This document shows positions 34,846 through 44,984 of a stretch of DNA of 64,000 nt, one piece after another. Numbering within the stretch: position 1 is the stretch's first letter; every line of letters starts with the position of its first letter. The translations under genes were made by a program, and so were the position numbers. The stretch comes from Eilatimonas milleporae (GTDB taxonomy: Bacteria > Pseudomonadota > Alphaproteobacteria > Sphingomonadales > Kordiimonadaceae). The notes under the pieces were generated by a model. The model saw only the letters and a list, made by a program, of their open reading frames with translations. It was not told the origin of the DNA and searched no databases. The DNA lies in assembly GCF_003688555.1 (NCBI RefSeq), contig NZ_REFR01000016.1, positions 62,001 to 126,000 on the forward strand, written 5' to 3'.

Positions 34846-36126
34846 ATGCTGCCTCGCCTGTTCCTCATCGCCGTGACGGTGTTGATTGCGGGACCGTCTT
34901 TCGCCGAGGAAGAAGACCCTCTGTATATCACCGCCGATGCACTCATCGATGTGGAACGGGGCGTGCGGGTCGAAGGTCCCGTCATTGTCGTCGAGGGTCA
35001 GAGGATCGCCATGGTCGGTTCATTGGCGGCGATGACATGGCCGGCCGACGCGCGTCAGCTCCATCTGCCTGGCCATACGCTTTTGCCCGGTCTTATGGAT
35101 ATGCATGTGCATTTAAGCGGTAATGCCACCATTCCCTTTTTCGAAGGGCTCAGTCATTCCATTCCGCGGCAGACGGTGACGGCTGTCGGCAACGCCCGCC
35201 GCAGTCTGATGGCCGGTTTCACGACCGTGCGCGATGTGGGTGCGGCCGGCTATAGTGTCATCGGTGTGCGTGACGGTATCAATGCCGGGGATATCGAGGG
35301 GCCGCGTATTTTTGCATCGGGTCCTGCCCTTGGCGTCACCGGCGGGCATTGCGATAACAATTTTCCGCCCCCCGAACAGAAAATCATAGCCGAAGGTGTC
35401 GCCGATGGTCCCTGGGCCGCGCGGGCGAAGGTGCGGGAAAATATCAAATACGGTGCCGACCTGATCAAATTCTGTGCGACTGGCGGCGTTTTTTCCAAAG
35501 GAACCAAGGTCGGTATCCAGCAATACACGCAAGAGGAAATGACGGCCATCGTCGAAGAGGCGCATCTGCGCGGGCTGACGGTGGCGGCCCATGCACACGG
35601 CACTGACGGTATCAAGGCGGCGATCCGTGCCGGTGTCGATTCCGTGGAACATGCCAGTTTTCTGGACGCTGAAGCCATAGCCCTTGCCAAGGAATACGGT
35701 ACCGCCCTGTCGATGGACATCTACAACACCGAATACACGCTCACCTATGGTGAGGAAAACGGTGTGCCTGAAGAAAACCTGGACAAGGAACGCCAGGTCT
35801 CCAAAGCCCAGCGGGACAGTTTCACCGCAGCTGTCCGTGCGGGAGTGACAATTGTGTTCGGTACGGATGCCGCTATCTATCCGCACGGTGACAACGCCAG
35901 ACAGTTTGCACGCATGGTACGTTTCGGTATGACCCCAATTCAGGCGATCCGGTCCGCCACCATTCAGTCGGCGCGCCTTTTGCGCAAGGAGAATGAGCTG
36001 GGGGTGCTTAAACAGGGATATCTTGCCGATATCATCGCTGTATCGGGCGATCCGCTTGCCGATGTGTCGGTGCTCGAAAACGTCACGTTCGTGATGAAAG
36101 ACGGTGCTGTCTACAAAGCGCCCTGA
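34846..36126 (+). CDS. Exported amidohydrolase (Xaa-Pro dipeptidase/imidazolonepropionase-like)
   Basis: 426 residues from the ATG at 34846, chosen because AAGGACG lies 8 bases upstream and the signal peptide (PRLFLIAVTVLIAGPSFA) then starts at residue 1. Metal ligands of the amidohydrolase superfamily are evident: MHVHLSG, the carboxylated lysine in GADLIKFCATGG, HAHGTDGIKA, SVEHASF and the Asp of VFGTDAAIYPH. Relatives hydrolyse dipeptides such as Xaa-Pro and acyl-amino acids in the periplasm. This fits cooperation with the OPT transporter two genes upstream. Confidence 0.9.
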   Translation: MLPRLFLIAVTVLIAGPSFAEEEDPLYITADALIDVERGVRVEGPVIVVEGQRIAMVGSLAAMTWPADARQLHLPGHTLLPGLMDMHVHLSGNATIPFFEGLSHSIPRQTVTAVGNARRSLMAGFTTVRDVGAAGYSVIGVRDGINAGDIEGPRIFASGPALGVTGGHCDNNFPPPEQKIIAEGVADGPWAARAKVRENIKYGADLIKFCATGGVFSKGTKVGIQQYTQEEMTAIVEEAHLRGLTVAAHAHGTDGIKAAIRAGVDSVEHASFLDAEAIALAKEYGTALSMDIYNTEYTLTYGEENGVPEENLDKERQVSKAQRDSFTAAVRAGVTIVFGTDAAIYPHGDNARQFARMVRFGMTPIQAIRSATIQSARLLRKENELGVLKQGYLADIIAVSGDPLADVSVLENVTFVMKDGAVYKAP

Positions 36127-36163
36127 ACAGGGTTTTAAGACAATTCAGGGTCTTGGTTAAGGC

Positions 36164-36198
36164 CCGGCTCCTTTCCCCGCTTTGAGGAAAGGAGCCGG
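36164..36198. terminator. Long perfect hairpin between convergent genes
   Basis: CCGGCTCCTTTCC (36164-36176) and GGAAAGGAGCCGG (36186-36198) form a 13-base perfect stem with a 9-base loop. Neither strand has a T-run after it, so it may be a factor-dependent stop or an RNA-stability hairpin for the amidohydrolase and fasciclin transcripts. Confidence 0.55.
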
Positions 36199-36285
36199 CG
36201 AGTATTGCCCATGTGGGGGACTAAACTCGGAACGGAAATGACTCGGAACTTGTTTGGGCAATGATTAAGGCATTGGTGTGTAACG

Positions 36286-36804
36286 CTATTGGGGCAGCAG
36301 CACCGTATCGATAACGTGGATAACGCCGTTTGACGTAGCCACATCTGCTGTCACCACGTTGGCGCCTTGAACCTTTACGCCGCTTCCGGTCGCATCAATG
36401 GCCAGTGCCTCGCCGGCAGCCGTTCCGGCCTCCAGCGTCTTGCCGAGCAGATCCTTGCTGTAAACGGCACCGGGCACCACATGATAGGTCAGGATTTTGA
36501 CAAGCTGGTCGCGGTTTTCCGGCATCAGCAATGACTGAAGTGTGCCATCCGGCAGTTTTGCGAAGGCGGCGTCTGTCGGTGCAAAAACAGTGAAAGGGCC
36601 ATCGCTTTTCAGTGTTTCGACAAGGCCGGCGGCCTTTACAGCCGCAACAAGGGTGTTGAAGCTACCGGCATTTACCGCAGTATCGACGATGTCTGCTTTT
36701 GCCATGGCGTGGGCTTTTTTGCCATGATTGTCGGCGGCGGCTTCACCGCCCATTCCGGTCAGTCCGATCAGGGCAGCAAGGCCAGCTGCTTTGAAAAACG
36801 TCAT
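36286..36804 (-). CDS. Secreted fasciclin (FAS1) domain protein
   Basis: 172 residues. A signal peptide ([19 protein letters not shown]) is followed by one FAS1 domain. Its two hallmark boxes are visible: [17 protein letters not shown] and the C-terminal [15 protein letters not shown], with YHVVPG between. FAS1 proteins mediate adhesion or binding at cell surfaces and in the periplasm. AAGGAGC precedes the ATG. It is a single gene, divergent from the cystathionine beta-synthase gene across 238 bases. Confidence 0.94.
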   Translation of the reverse strand: MTFFKAAGLAALIGLTGMGGEAAADNHGKKAHAMAKADIVDTAVNAGSFNTLVAAVKAAGLVETLKSDGPFTVFAPTDAAFAKLPDGTLQSLLMPENRDQLVKILTYHVVPGAVYSKDLLGKTLEAGTAAGEALAIDATGSGVKVQGANVVTADVATSNGVIHVIDTVLLPQ

Positions 36805-37042
36805 GCGTAAGCTCCTTCAATGCTGTCGTGTGGGGGTTGTAGTCGGGTTTACGCAAGCCACGGCCAACCGGATTAGGACTGTCCTGGCATATGTGTCGTA
36901 AAAACCCCCTTGGTCGAGACGTAGCCGCACGTTACAAGGGCGGCCCCGGCAGTCTGAAAATCATAAATCGTCAACCGTGCATCGCTGGCGTACTATGGTC
37001 TTTCATGGCCTTTTGAGGGAGCCGGATACAGGAGGAAAAGGC

Positions 37043-38449
37043 ATGTCATCTGATGGCAAACCGGTTTTGCAGAAACCGGCGGAATCGGTGCTTGATCTGA
37101 TCGGCAACACGCCAATGGTGCGGGTGAGCCATCTGGATACGGGCCCTTGTGAGTTGTATTTGAAACTGGAAAGCCAGAACCCCGGTGGATCGATCAAAGA
37201 CCGTATCGGTTTGGAAATGATCCATGCGGCGGAAGATGAAGGCAAGCTCAAGCCCGGCGGCACAATCATCGAAGCCACGGCCGGCAACACCGGCCTTGGG
37301 TTGGCGCTGGTGGCTGCGCAAAAGGGGTATAAGCTCAAGCTTGTCATTCCCGACAAGATGAGCCGCGACAAGATCATGCATCTGCAGGCCCTTGGTGCCG
37401 AGGTTATTCTGACCCGCTCGGATGTGGCAAAAGGCCATCCCGAATACTACCAGGATGTTGCCCTGCGTCTGGCGTCCGAAACGCCGGGCAGTTTTTTCGT
37501 CAATCAGTTTGCCAATGAGGCAAATCCCCGTGCCCACGAAAAAACCACGGCCCCGGAAATCTGGCAGCAGATGGATGGACGCATCGATGCCTTTATTGCG
37601 GGTGTCGGATCCGGCGGTACCATCACCGGCATAGGGCAGTATCTGAAACGGCAGGATCCAAAGGTTGAGATCATTGTTGCCGACCCTGAGGGCAGCATCG
37701 TGGCCGAAGCCGTCAATACCGGCTCGATTCCCAACAGTGTCGGCAGTTGGGTTGTCGAGGGTATCGGCGAGGATTTCATCCCCGATACACTGGATCTTGG
37801 TGTTGTAGACTGCGGTATTACGGTAGGTGACAAGGAGGCCCTGATGACGGGGCGCGACCTTCTCAGGAAAGAAGGCATTCTGGGCGGCAGTTCTTCCGGC
37901 ACATTGATCGCTGCGGCATTGCGCTATTGCCGCGAACAGACATCACTCAAACGGGTTGTCACATTTGTCTGTGACACCGGCAACAAATACCTGAACAAAG
38001 CCTATAACGATTATTGGATGGAGGATCAGGGCTTCATCAAACGTCAAAAATTTGGCGACCTTCGGGACTTCGTATCGCGGCGTCATACCGACCGTGCGGT
38101 GGTGACACTGCGGCCGTCTGACACACTGATGGCAGCTTACGGAAAGATGAAGCTTTATGATGTCAGCCAGCTTCCTGTCATGGATGAAGACAGCACGCTT
38201 GTCGGTATTCTCGATGAAACCGATATTCTGATGGCCGTAAAAGACGATGAGGAAGAATTCGCTCACCGGGTCGGCGATGTGATGAGCCGGCAGCTTAAGA
38301 CAGTTGCACCGACCGCAAGGCTGGATGATCTGATTCCCATATTCGATGCGGGTATGGTGCCGATCATTGCCGATGAGGCCAATTTTTACGGCCTGGTGAC
38401 GCGGATTGACGTCATCAACTATCTGCGGGCCGGTCTGCGCACCCAGTAA
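37043..38449 (+). CDS. cbs: Cystathionine beta-synthase
   Basis: 468 residues from ATG 37043 with GGAGGA 7 bases upstream. The PLP-binding lysine is K52 in NPGGSIKDRIG, followed by EATAGNTGLGLALVA and the phosphate cup GVGSGGTITGIG. A tandem pair of regulatory CBS domains fills the C-terminus (about 345-465; LMAAYGKMKLYDVSQLPVMD and ...IPIFDAGMVPIIADE). The enzyme condenses serine with homocysteine. The next gene, a gamma-lyase-type enzyme 49 bases on, would finish cysteine formation (reverse transsulfuration). Confidence 0.94.
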   Translation: MSSDGKPVLQKPAESVLDLIGNTPMVRVSHLDTGPCELYLKLESQNPGGSIKDRIGLEMIHAAEDEGKLKPGGTIIEATAGNTGLGLALVAAQKGYKLKLVIPDKMSRDKIMHLQALGAEVILTRSDVAKGHPEYYQDVALRLASETPGSFFVNQFANEANPRAHEKTTAPEIWQQMDGRIDAFIAGVGSGGTITGIGQYLKRQDPKVEIIVADPEGSIVAEAVNTGSIPNSVGSWVVEGIGEDFIPDTLDLGVVDCGITVGDKEALMTGRDLLRKEGILGGSSSGTLIAAALRYCREQTSLKRVVTFVCDTGNKYLNKAYNDYWMEDQGFIKRQKFGDLRDFVSRRHTDRAVVTLRPSDTLMAAYGKMKLYDVSQLPVMDEDSTLVGILDETDILMAVKDDEEEFAHRVGDVMSRQLKTVAPTARLDDLIPIFDAGMVPIIADEANFYGLVTRIDVINYLRAGLRTQ

Positions 38450-38498
38450 GGCGCCGGCTTCACCGGACTATACAGACACAGACAAAGGACGTTCTCTT

Positions 38499-39662
38499 AT
38501 GACAGACGGACGGAACCGGCGTGGTTTTGCCACACGCGCCATTCATGCGGGGCAACAGCCCGATCCGACGACCGGGGCGATCATGACCCCGATCTATGCG
38601 ACCTCCACATATGTGCAGGACAGCCCAGGCGTTCATAAGGGGTGGGAATATTCCCGTACGCATAATCCCACGCGTGCGGCCTATGAAGCCTGTATCGCCG
38701 ACCTGGAAGGGGGGGCGGCGGGTTTTGCCTTTGCTTCCGGCATGGCGGCGGTGTCCACGGCAATGGATCTGCTGGATGCAGGTGATCATGTGATTGCCAT
38801 GGATGACCTGTACGGCGGCACCTACAGATTGTTTACCAAGGTCAAGGAACGGACATCCGGCTTGAAATTCAGCCTTGTCGATCTTAGCGACCTGAACGCT
38901 CTGGAGGCTGCGATCCGTCCGGAAACAAAGATGATATGGATCGAAACACCGACAAATCCCATGTTGAAGCTGGCTGATCTGGCTGCGATTGCGGCTTTGG
39001 CGAAACGGCATGATATTCTGACCGTGGCCGACAATACCTTTGCCTCGCCCTACTGCCAGCGCCCTATCGAACACGGCATTGACATGGTGCTGCATTCCGC
39101 CACCAAATATCTTGGTGGCCATTCGGATGTGGTTGGTGGTGTGCTGGTCGCAGCCGACAGGCCGGCCCTTATCGAGCGGATTGCTTTTCTCCAGAATTCC
39201 AGCGGCGCTGTTCAGGGGCCTTTCGACAGCTTCATGATACTGCGCAGCCTCAAGACGCTTCCGGTGCGGTTGGAACGTCACTGTGAGAATGCTTTGGCGA
39301 TTGCGGAATGGCTGGAAAGTCATGACAAGGTTGCGCGTGTGATCTATCCGGGACTTGCCAGCCATCCGCAGCATGATCTGGCGGTACGTCAGATGGATGC
39401 TTTTTCCGGCATGGTGACCATATTGTTGCGTGGCGGTCTTGACGACAGCCGCCGTTTTCTCGAGCGGGTCGAGGTATTTTCGCTGGCTGAAAGTCTGGGC
39501 GGTGTGGAAAGCCTGGTGGATCATCCGGCGATCATGACCCATGCCTCCATTCCACCGGCACAGCGCCAAGTCCTCGGCATTCTTGATAATCTGGTACGTC
39601 TCAGCGTCGGGATCGAGGCTGTTGACGATCTGAAAGCGGATCTTGCGCAAGCACTTGGCTGA
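38499..39662 (+). CDS. Cystathionine gamma-lyase / gamma-synthase family PLP enzyme
   Basis: 387 residues from ATG 38499 with AAAGGACG upstream. It begins GFATRAIHAGQQPDPTTGAI, carries GFAFASGMAAVS and the PLP lysine in LHSATKYLGGHSDVVGG, and ends with SLGGVESLVDHPAIMTHA, the family hallmark. Lyase and synthase activities are hard to separate, but the operon with cystathionine beta-synthase favours cystathionine gamma-lyase, giving cysteine, 2-oxobutyrate and ammonia. Confidence 0.92.
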   Translation: MTDGRNRRGFATRAIHAGQQPDPTTGAIMTPIYATSTYVQDSPGVHKGWEYSRTHNPTRAAYEACIADLEGGAAGFAFASGMAAVSTAMDLLDAGDHVIAMDDLYGGTYRLFTKVKERTSGLKFSLVDLSDLNALEAAIRPETKMIWIETPTNPMLKLADLAAIAALAKRHDILTVADNTFASPYCQRPIEHGIDMVLHSATKYLGGHSDVVGGVLVAADRPALIERIAFLQNSSGAVQGPFDSFMILRSLKTLPVRLERHCENALAIAEWLESHDKVARVIYPGLASHPQHDLAVRQMDAFSGMVTILLRGGLDDSRRFLERVEVFSLAESLGGVESLVDHPAIMTHASIPPAQRQVLGILDNLVRLSVGIEAVDDLKADLAQALG

Positions 39663-40152
39663 CGCAACAGTGCATGAGGCTGCGTCGTCAAATGGTCGGT
39701 ATCCCATGCATCGGACTTCCAGGATCACGGGCCGACCGGCGACTTCGCAGCAATCTGTACATCCAACAGTACACAATGTGCGTGTTTGGATGGCGGGTGA
39801 TGTTTAAAACCGTGATCCGGTTTCTTGTATGCCTTTATGAGTTGCACGCTATATAATGTGTATTATTTATTACGTTTTGATAAATTTATAGAAATTCTTG
39901 TTTCCTGACTTCGGTTTTCTTCTTTGAAAAAATGCTTTATTCGGTTTCACCGGGAAGTTTATCGACGTGAATGATTATTCATTCAGTGATGTCTTTGTAT
40001 TTGCCACACATATTTAATGGCTTACACAAGCGGTTATCTCATTCATAATCGCTATGATTATATTTTGTGATGATAAGTTGTAATTATTGTTTCAAACAAC
40101 TAATTATGGCAATTTCCATTTGATAAGGCCCTTGTAATTGAAAGGAAAATAT
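39663..40152. other. AT-rich intergenic region upstream of the TonB receptor
   Basis: 490 bases without a gene. From about 39840 it is much more AT-rich than the surroundings and must hold the receptor promoter. Close to the gene, TTGTTT (40087-40092) and AAACAA (40094-40099) make a perfect palindrome flanked by TAATTA on both sides (40081-40086, 40101-40106). No coding frame was seen. Confidence 0.6.
40081..40106. promoter_or_regulatory. Extended palindrome before the TonB receptor gene
   Basis: TAATTA-TTGTTT-c-AAACAA-c-TAATTA is symmetric apart from one extra C. It ends 47 bases before the ATG, a suitable place for an operator controlling the receptor. No known consensus was matched with confidence. 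Confidence 0.4.
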
Positions 40153-42597
40153 ATGGCCAGCGGTGTGAGCTGTTTTTATGCGGCATCAGCCCATTGGGTG
40201 ATGGGGACTGTTATGGCAGCCTGTGTTGTCACAGGGGGCGGCGGTGCCAATGCTCAGCAGGGCGGCGCCACAAGTGTGGACAAGCTGGAAGAAATTGTCG
40301 TGACCGCCCGTAAGCGTACGGAAACCCTTCAGGATGTCCCTTTTTCCATTGATGCCAAGACCGAGCGGCAACTGCGTTACCGCGGCGCCAGCAATCTGCC
40401 GCAGCTGGCGCGCAATGTTGCCGGATTGACGGTCGTGGATCTGGGGCTGGGACAGAGCCAGCTGGCAATTCGCGGAATTTCCGCAGGGCAGGTGATCCGT
40501 GACCAGCCGGGCGTCAAGGAACAGGTTGGTATTTATCTGGATGAGTCAGCGATTTCCGTCGCCCTTTTTACACCGGATCTTGATCTGTTTGACCTCAACC
40601 GCGTTGAAATTCTGCGGGGGCCGCAGGGTACGCTGTTCGGATCGGGTTCGCTGGCCGGGACCCTGCGCTATATCACCAATGAGCCGGAAATGAATGAGAC
40701 CGCCGGCATTGCCGAAGGCAATTATTCGGTTGTCGAAGGCGGCGGCATGGGGTGGAACCTGAAAGGGGCGGTGAATGTTCCCATTGTGGAAGACAAGGTC
40801 GCCTTGAGGGCCGTCGCCTATTATGACCGATTGCCCGGCTTTATCGATGCCATTCAGCCTTCAACCGAGGTGGACCAGCTGGGCAATCCGATTTTTCCGG
40901 TGGATGATGATGTGAATGATGGCCGCCGCTACGGTGGACGCTTGGCGCTTGCCATCGAGCCGAATGAAAATCTGCGGATCACGCCCAGGGTCGTTTTCCA
41001 GAAGATCGACACCGATGGTTTTCCACGGATTGATGCCTACAATATCCTTGGCAACCCGTTCACGACCGACGCGGATCTGCCGCCTGTCACTCTTGGAGAA
41101 CGTGAACAGTTCACACAGCTTGAAGAAGGACTGGAAGACGATTTCCTGCTGTTCGACCTTAAAATCGAATATGATTTCGAAGGGGTGACCCTGACATCCA
41201 TCAGTTCCTACACCGACCGCGAAGTGGTGATTACGCGGGATGCGACCCAATTGACGGGGTCCATCACCGGCGGCAGCCAGGGCTTGCCGTTGGATGTAGC
41301 CAAACTGGACGCGCCGCTTGTGGATGTTACCGACCTCCAGGCCTTTACTCAGGAAATCCGCTTGGCGTCCAGCGGTGATGGGCCTTTGCAATGGGTTGTC
41401 GGCGGATTTTATCAGGATTTTACCCGTGATTACGGTCAGACGCTGAATGTGGCCGGTTTTGAAGAGGCGACTGATATTCCCACAGCGGGTGATGTGGTCA
41501 GTACTGACATCCTGTTCTTTTCGGATTTTGCGTTTGATTTCAGACAAATTGCCCTTTTCGGTGAGGCCAGCTACCAATTCACGGATGCACTCAGCTTTAC
41601 AGCGGGCCTTCGCTGGTTTGACTTCGAGGAGGACCGGAATCTGGTCTTTGACGGTATTTTCACCGACCAGACTGGTCCTGATGGCGTTGATGGGGATGTT
41701 TCTTCAGACGGTGTCAATCCGCGCTTTATTCTCAGCTATGATGTCTCCAGTGACCTTCAGGTCAACGCCCAGGTCGCGAAGGGTTTTCGTCTTGGCGGGA
41801 TCAATGACCCGCTGAATACACCGCTTTGTAGTGACGAAGACCTGCAGACCTTTGGTAACCGCCCGACCTTCGAGGATGAGGAAATCTGGAACTACGAAAT
41901 TGGTGCCAAGGCAAGCTTCGATGGCGGCCGTGGAACCTTCAATGTGGCCGGTTTCTATAGCGATATCGACAATCTGCAGGCCACGATCGATGCGGGGTCT
42001 TGTTCTTCACGTATCGTTTTCAACGTCCCGTCGGCACGGTCCATCGGTGTCGAGGCTGAATTCGCCTATCAGCCGACGGAGAATTTCGATTTTGCGGTTG
42101 CCGCATCTTTTGTTGATGCTGAAATCCGGTCAACCGTGACATCGACCGTTGATGGCGTGACAAGCCCTGTCGCGGGGATTGAACGCGGTAACCGTCTGCC
42201 GACGGCCCCGGAATTCCAGTTGAATGCCGCAGCGACATATATGCATCCCTTTGACAATGTCCTGACCGGTTTCATCACCGGCACTTTCCAGCATGTGGGC
42301 TCCAGCTTTACGCAAATAGGCGATCAGGTGGACGGTTTTGGCACGGTTGATTTGTTCGACCTTGGGGGCATCACGCAGGATACCTTCACCTTCGACCCCC
42401 AACTGCCGGACTATCAGCTTGCCAATCTGCGTCTTGGCGTCCGCACGGAAACCTGGGAGCTGTCTTTCTTCATCAACAATGTCTTTGATGAGCGTGCCCT
42501 GCTGTCGCTGGACCGTGAGCGCGGAACCCGCGCGCGCGTTGGTTTTCTGACCAACCAGCCGCGGACTTTCGGCCTGACGGCGCGCACCAGTTTCTAA
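40153..42597 (+). CDS. TonB-dependent outer-membrane receptor
   Basis: 814 residues from ATG 40153 with AAAGGA upstream. After a signal peptide, the TonB box region and plug start EEIVVTARKRTETLQDVPFS are clear, then the plug motifs RGISAGQVI and VEILRGPQGTLFGSGSLAGT, and a barrel ending in the usual aromatic (FGLTARTSF). The sequence belongs to the large alphaproteobacterial receptor group that takes up siderophores, carbohydrates or other large solutes. Substrate is not evident, and no transporter or regulator gene is beside it. The long AT-rich upstream region suggests its own regulation. Confidence 0.94.
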   Translation: MASGVSCFYAASAHWVMGTVMAACVVTGGGGANAQQGGATSVDKLEEIVVTARKRTETLQDVPFSIDAKTERQLRYRGASNLPQLARNVAGLTVVDLGLGQSQLAIRGISAGQVIRDQPGVKEQVGIYLDESAISVALFTPDLDLFDLNRVEILRGPQGTLFGSGSLAGTLRYITNEPEMNETAGIAEGNYSVVEGGGMGWNLKGAVNVPIVEDKVALRAVAYYDRLPGFIDAIQPSTEVDQLGNPIFPVDDDVNDGRRYGGRLALAIEPNENLRITPRVVFQKIDTDGFPRIDAYNILGNPFTTDADLPPVTLGEREQFTQLEEGLEDDFLLFDLKIEYDFEGVTLTSISSYTDREVVITRDATQLTGSITGGSQGLPLDVAKLDAPLVDVTDLQAFTQEIRLASSGDGPLQWVVGGFYQDFTRDYGQTLNVAGFEEATDIPTAGDVVSTDILFFSDFAFDFRQIALFGEASYQFTDALSFTAGLRWFDFEEDRNLVFDGIFTDQTGPDGVDGDVSSDGVNPRFILSYDVSSDLQVNAQVAKGFRLGGINDPLNTPLCSDEDLQTFGNRPTFEDEEIWNYEIGAKASFDGGRGTFNVAGFYSDIDNLQATIDAGSCSSRIVFNVPSARSIGVEAEFAYQPTENFDFAVAASFVDAEIRSTVTSTVDGVTSPVAGIERGNRLPTAPEFQLNAAATYMHPFDNVLTGFITGTFQHVGSSFTQIGDQVDGFGTVDLFDLGGITQDTFTFDPQLPDYQLANLRLGVRTETWELSFFINNVFDERALLSLDRERGTRARVGFLTNQPRTFGLTARTSF

Positions 42598-42630
42598 AAG
42601 GACGGCCCTTGCGGGGGATGAGAGTACACA

Positions 42631-42654
42631 GGGCGGGGCCATATGGTCCCGCCC
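42631..42654. terminator. Hairpin between convergent TonB receptor and chemoreceptor genes
   Basis: GGGCGGGGCC (42631-42640) pairs with GGTCCCGCCC (42645-42654), with one G-U wobble and a four-base ATAT loop. The tail is short (TTGTCC). It probably ends transcripts from both sides. Confidence 0.65.
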
Positions 42655-42677
42655 TTGTCCTGGGGAAAAGGCAGCCG

Positions 42678-44717
42678 TCAGCTTTGGGCCAACTGACTGA
42701 GAAAGGCGTCCACTTCCCGTTTCAGTTCATCGGCACGGGTTGCGACAGCGCTGCTTGTTTCATGCATGTGCACGGCTGAGGCCCGCGTGTCGGTTGCGGC
42801 GCCCTTCAGAGTGTCCAGATTGTGCACGGCTTTATCGGAGCGTTGGCCGGCCTGTTCGACCATGCTGGCAATGGTATCTGTTTCGCGGGTCTGGTTATCG
42901 ATTGCGGAAGAAATCTCTTCGATCGAGGTGGTCACCCCCGCAATGGCCTGCCGGACCCGCGACATGCCCTCGGTCACACCTTCCGTACCTTCCTGAATGG
43001 CCTGTATGCGTCCTTCGATTTCCTGTGTGGCCTTTGCTGTCTGGCTGGCCAGGCTTTTCACTTCGTTTGCGACGACGGCGAAGCCCTTGCCGGCTTCGCC
43101 TGCGCGGGCGGCCTCAATCGTTGCATTGAGTGCCAGAAGGTTGGTCTGCTCGGCGATTTCGGTGATGGCTGTCGTGATGTCGCCAATAGTGCCAACCATT
43201 TCCGAGAGGCGTTCGACCTGATCCGAAGCCGCCTGACTGTCCCCGACCGCTTCATCCGCTTTTACCCGGCTCAGCCCTGTACTGCTGCCGATATCCGAGA
43301 TTGAGCTGCTGAGCGCCACTGTCGACTGAACCACGCTGCTCAGTGACTGGTTGGCTGCCGCGGTCTCTTCCGCTGCGGACACGGACAGCGTGTTGGCGCT
43401 GTCGGCTTGTTCACACAGGGCAGCTGTTGCATGCACCATGTCCTGTGCGGCGGTTTCCATGCCGACGATCAGAGGGGACACCTTGGCGCGGAAATCCTGG
43501 GACAGATCTTCCAGCAATTTGCGGCGCAGCGCCTCTCGTTCGGTTGTTTCTCGTTCCATCCGTTCGCGTTCTATGCGGTTCTGTTCCTCGCGGCGGCGCT
43601 GTTTCTCTTCCTCCGCTTCCCGGCGCAGGGTTTCTTCACGCTTTGCTGCCGCCTGCTCGCGGGCTTCGTTTGCAAGGCGTCTTGCCTTGAAGATTTCGAT
43701 TGCTTCGACCATCTGGCCGACTTCATCGCCGTGGGGTGCACTCGGGGAGACGGATGTATCGCCGCGTGCAAGGGCCTCTAGCGCAATGACCGCTTCATTA
43801 AGTGGTGAAAGGGCCCGACGGGATGTCAGATACAGCGCGACGGCCCCGAGCACTACGGCGAGACCGACAACGATCAGGGACCCTTTGTCCCAGAAGAACA
43901 GTGCGCCCAGGAAACCTGTCTGATCTTGTGCGACGATCAGCTGCCCGAAACGATTCCCAAGGGCGTTCTGGATGGGCAGGATGGAGACTTCAAAGATGCG
44001 GTCATTGACGGTGATTTCCTCGGCAATTGCATCACTGGCGGCATTTTTCAGGATCTCCTGCGAAAGGCCCAGTGTCCGATAGATGGACTGATTGGTACTG
44101 AAAATGCTGCCGTCCGCCGTGAGCACCGTTGCCGTTACATTCTGCTGCGCAGCGAATTCGTTCAGTACCTTGTCAACGGACTGATGAAAAACACCGATGC
44201 CCTCTCCCGAGGCAAGGTTCACTCTGCGTGCATGGACCAATTGGGGCGGAAGACCCGGTACCGAGACAAGACCGTTGATTGTGCCGCCGCGCCGACGGGT
44301 CGCAGTCAGCAGGTCTTCTGTCTGGGCGGGGTCGAGACGGGCGGGTATGGATCCGTTGTCGGCAAGCGCCGTCAGCTGTTCGCCGCCCGACCCGTAAATA
44401 ACCAGTCCATCCCAGGCGCCATGCGTATCCAGTCCCGTCAGGCGGCTGTCCAGATACATGCGCACACCGGTCATATCGCCTTCAGCAAGAGCGGACGCCA
44501 CTTCCGGGGCTCCCAGAAGCGTATCACCGTAACTGCGCATGGCTGCGACACGAACATTCATGGCAGTATGCCACAGAGCATTCTCTGCCTGGGTTTTTAC
44601 GGTGTCATAACGGTCTTCCGTCAGTGCCCGTATGATGTTGTGGGCCGTGATCACACTACCGGCCACAACCAGAAGAGCCGCCAGGCCGTTGCGGGTGATA
44701 CGCGCACGCAATAACAT
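42678..44717 (-). CDS. Methyl-accepting chemotaxis protein with periplasmic sensor domain
   Basis: 679 residues from the ATG at 44717, with GGGGGAAC upstream. A first helix ([18 protein letters not shown]) precedes a periplasmic part of about 250 residues, a second helix ([19 protein letters not shown]), a HAMP domain and a charged coiled coil. The signalling tip carries [20 protein letters not shown]. The periplasmic part looks Cache-like with FxTN-type stretches, but the ligand is unknown. It transduces environmental signals to CheA. No che genes are near. Confidence 0.93.
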   Translation of the reverse strand: MLLRARITRNGLAALLVVAGSVITAHNIIRALTEDRYDTVKTQAENALWHTAMNVRVAAMRSYGDTLLGAPEVASALAEGDMTGVRMYLDSRLTGLDTHGAWDGLVIYGSGGEQLTALADNGSIPARLDPAQTEDLLTATRRRGGTINGLVSVPGLPPQLVHARRVNLASGEGIGVFHQSVDKVLNEFAAQQNVTATVLTADGSIFSTNQSIYRTLGLSQEILKNAASDAIAEEITVNDRIFEVSILPIQNALGNRFGQLIVAQDQTGFLGALFFWDKGSLIVVGLAVVLGAVALYLTSRRALSPLNEAVIALEALARGDTSVSPSAPHGDEVGQMVEAIEIFKARRLANEAREQAAAKREETLRREAEEEKQRRREEQNRIERERMERETTEREALRRKLLEDLSQDFRAKVSPLIVGMETAAQDMVHATAALCEQADSANTLSVSAAEETAAANQSLSSVVQSTVALSSSISDIGSSTGLSRVKADEAVGDSQAASDQVERLSEMVGTIGDITTAITEIAEQTNLLALNATIEAARAGEAGKGFAVVANEVKSLASQTAKATQEIEGRIQAIQEGTEGVTEGMSRVRQAIAGVTTSIEEISSAIDNQTRETDTIASMVEQAGQRSDKAVHNLDTLKGAATDTRASAVHMHETSSAVATRADELKREVDAFLSQLAQS

Positions 44718-44984
44718 AGTTTGTTCCCCCAAACTTGCCGATTATCCGCTTCTGTACCCCGTCATATCCGCTTGCAACACAGCGGTGTTCGACGGGTGTT
44801 TGTTGCGGATTGGCGGCACCTTTGCCAATCAAACCTCAACAGGAACTTGTGACATTTTGTGAAGCGGCGCCAGCCCAATTGACCGCTTTCCGGAAGGTGC
44901 CGGGGCGATCCTGGAAAGGCTGTTTCATCTCTTGTCGGCCTTTCTGTGCCGTGGCAGGCTGCCCCCTCAACAGGGGGAAAAGAT

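Noticed and set aside
43343-43923. Plus-strand frames within the chemoreceptor
   Set aside because: They are shadows of the coiled-coil coding region on the minus strand.
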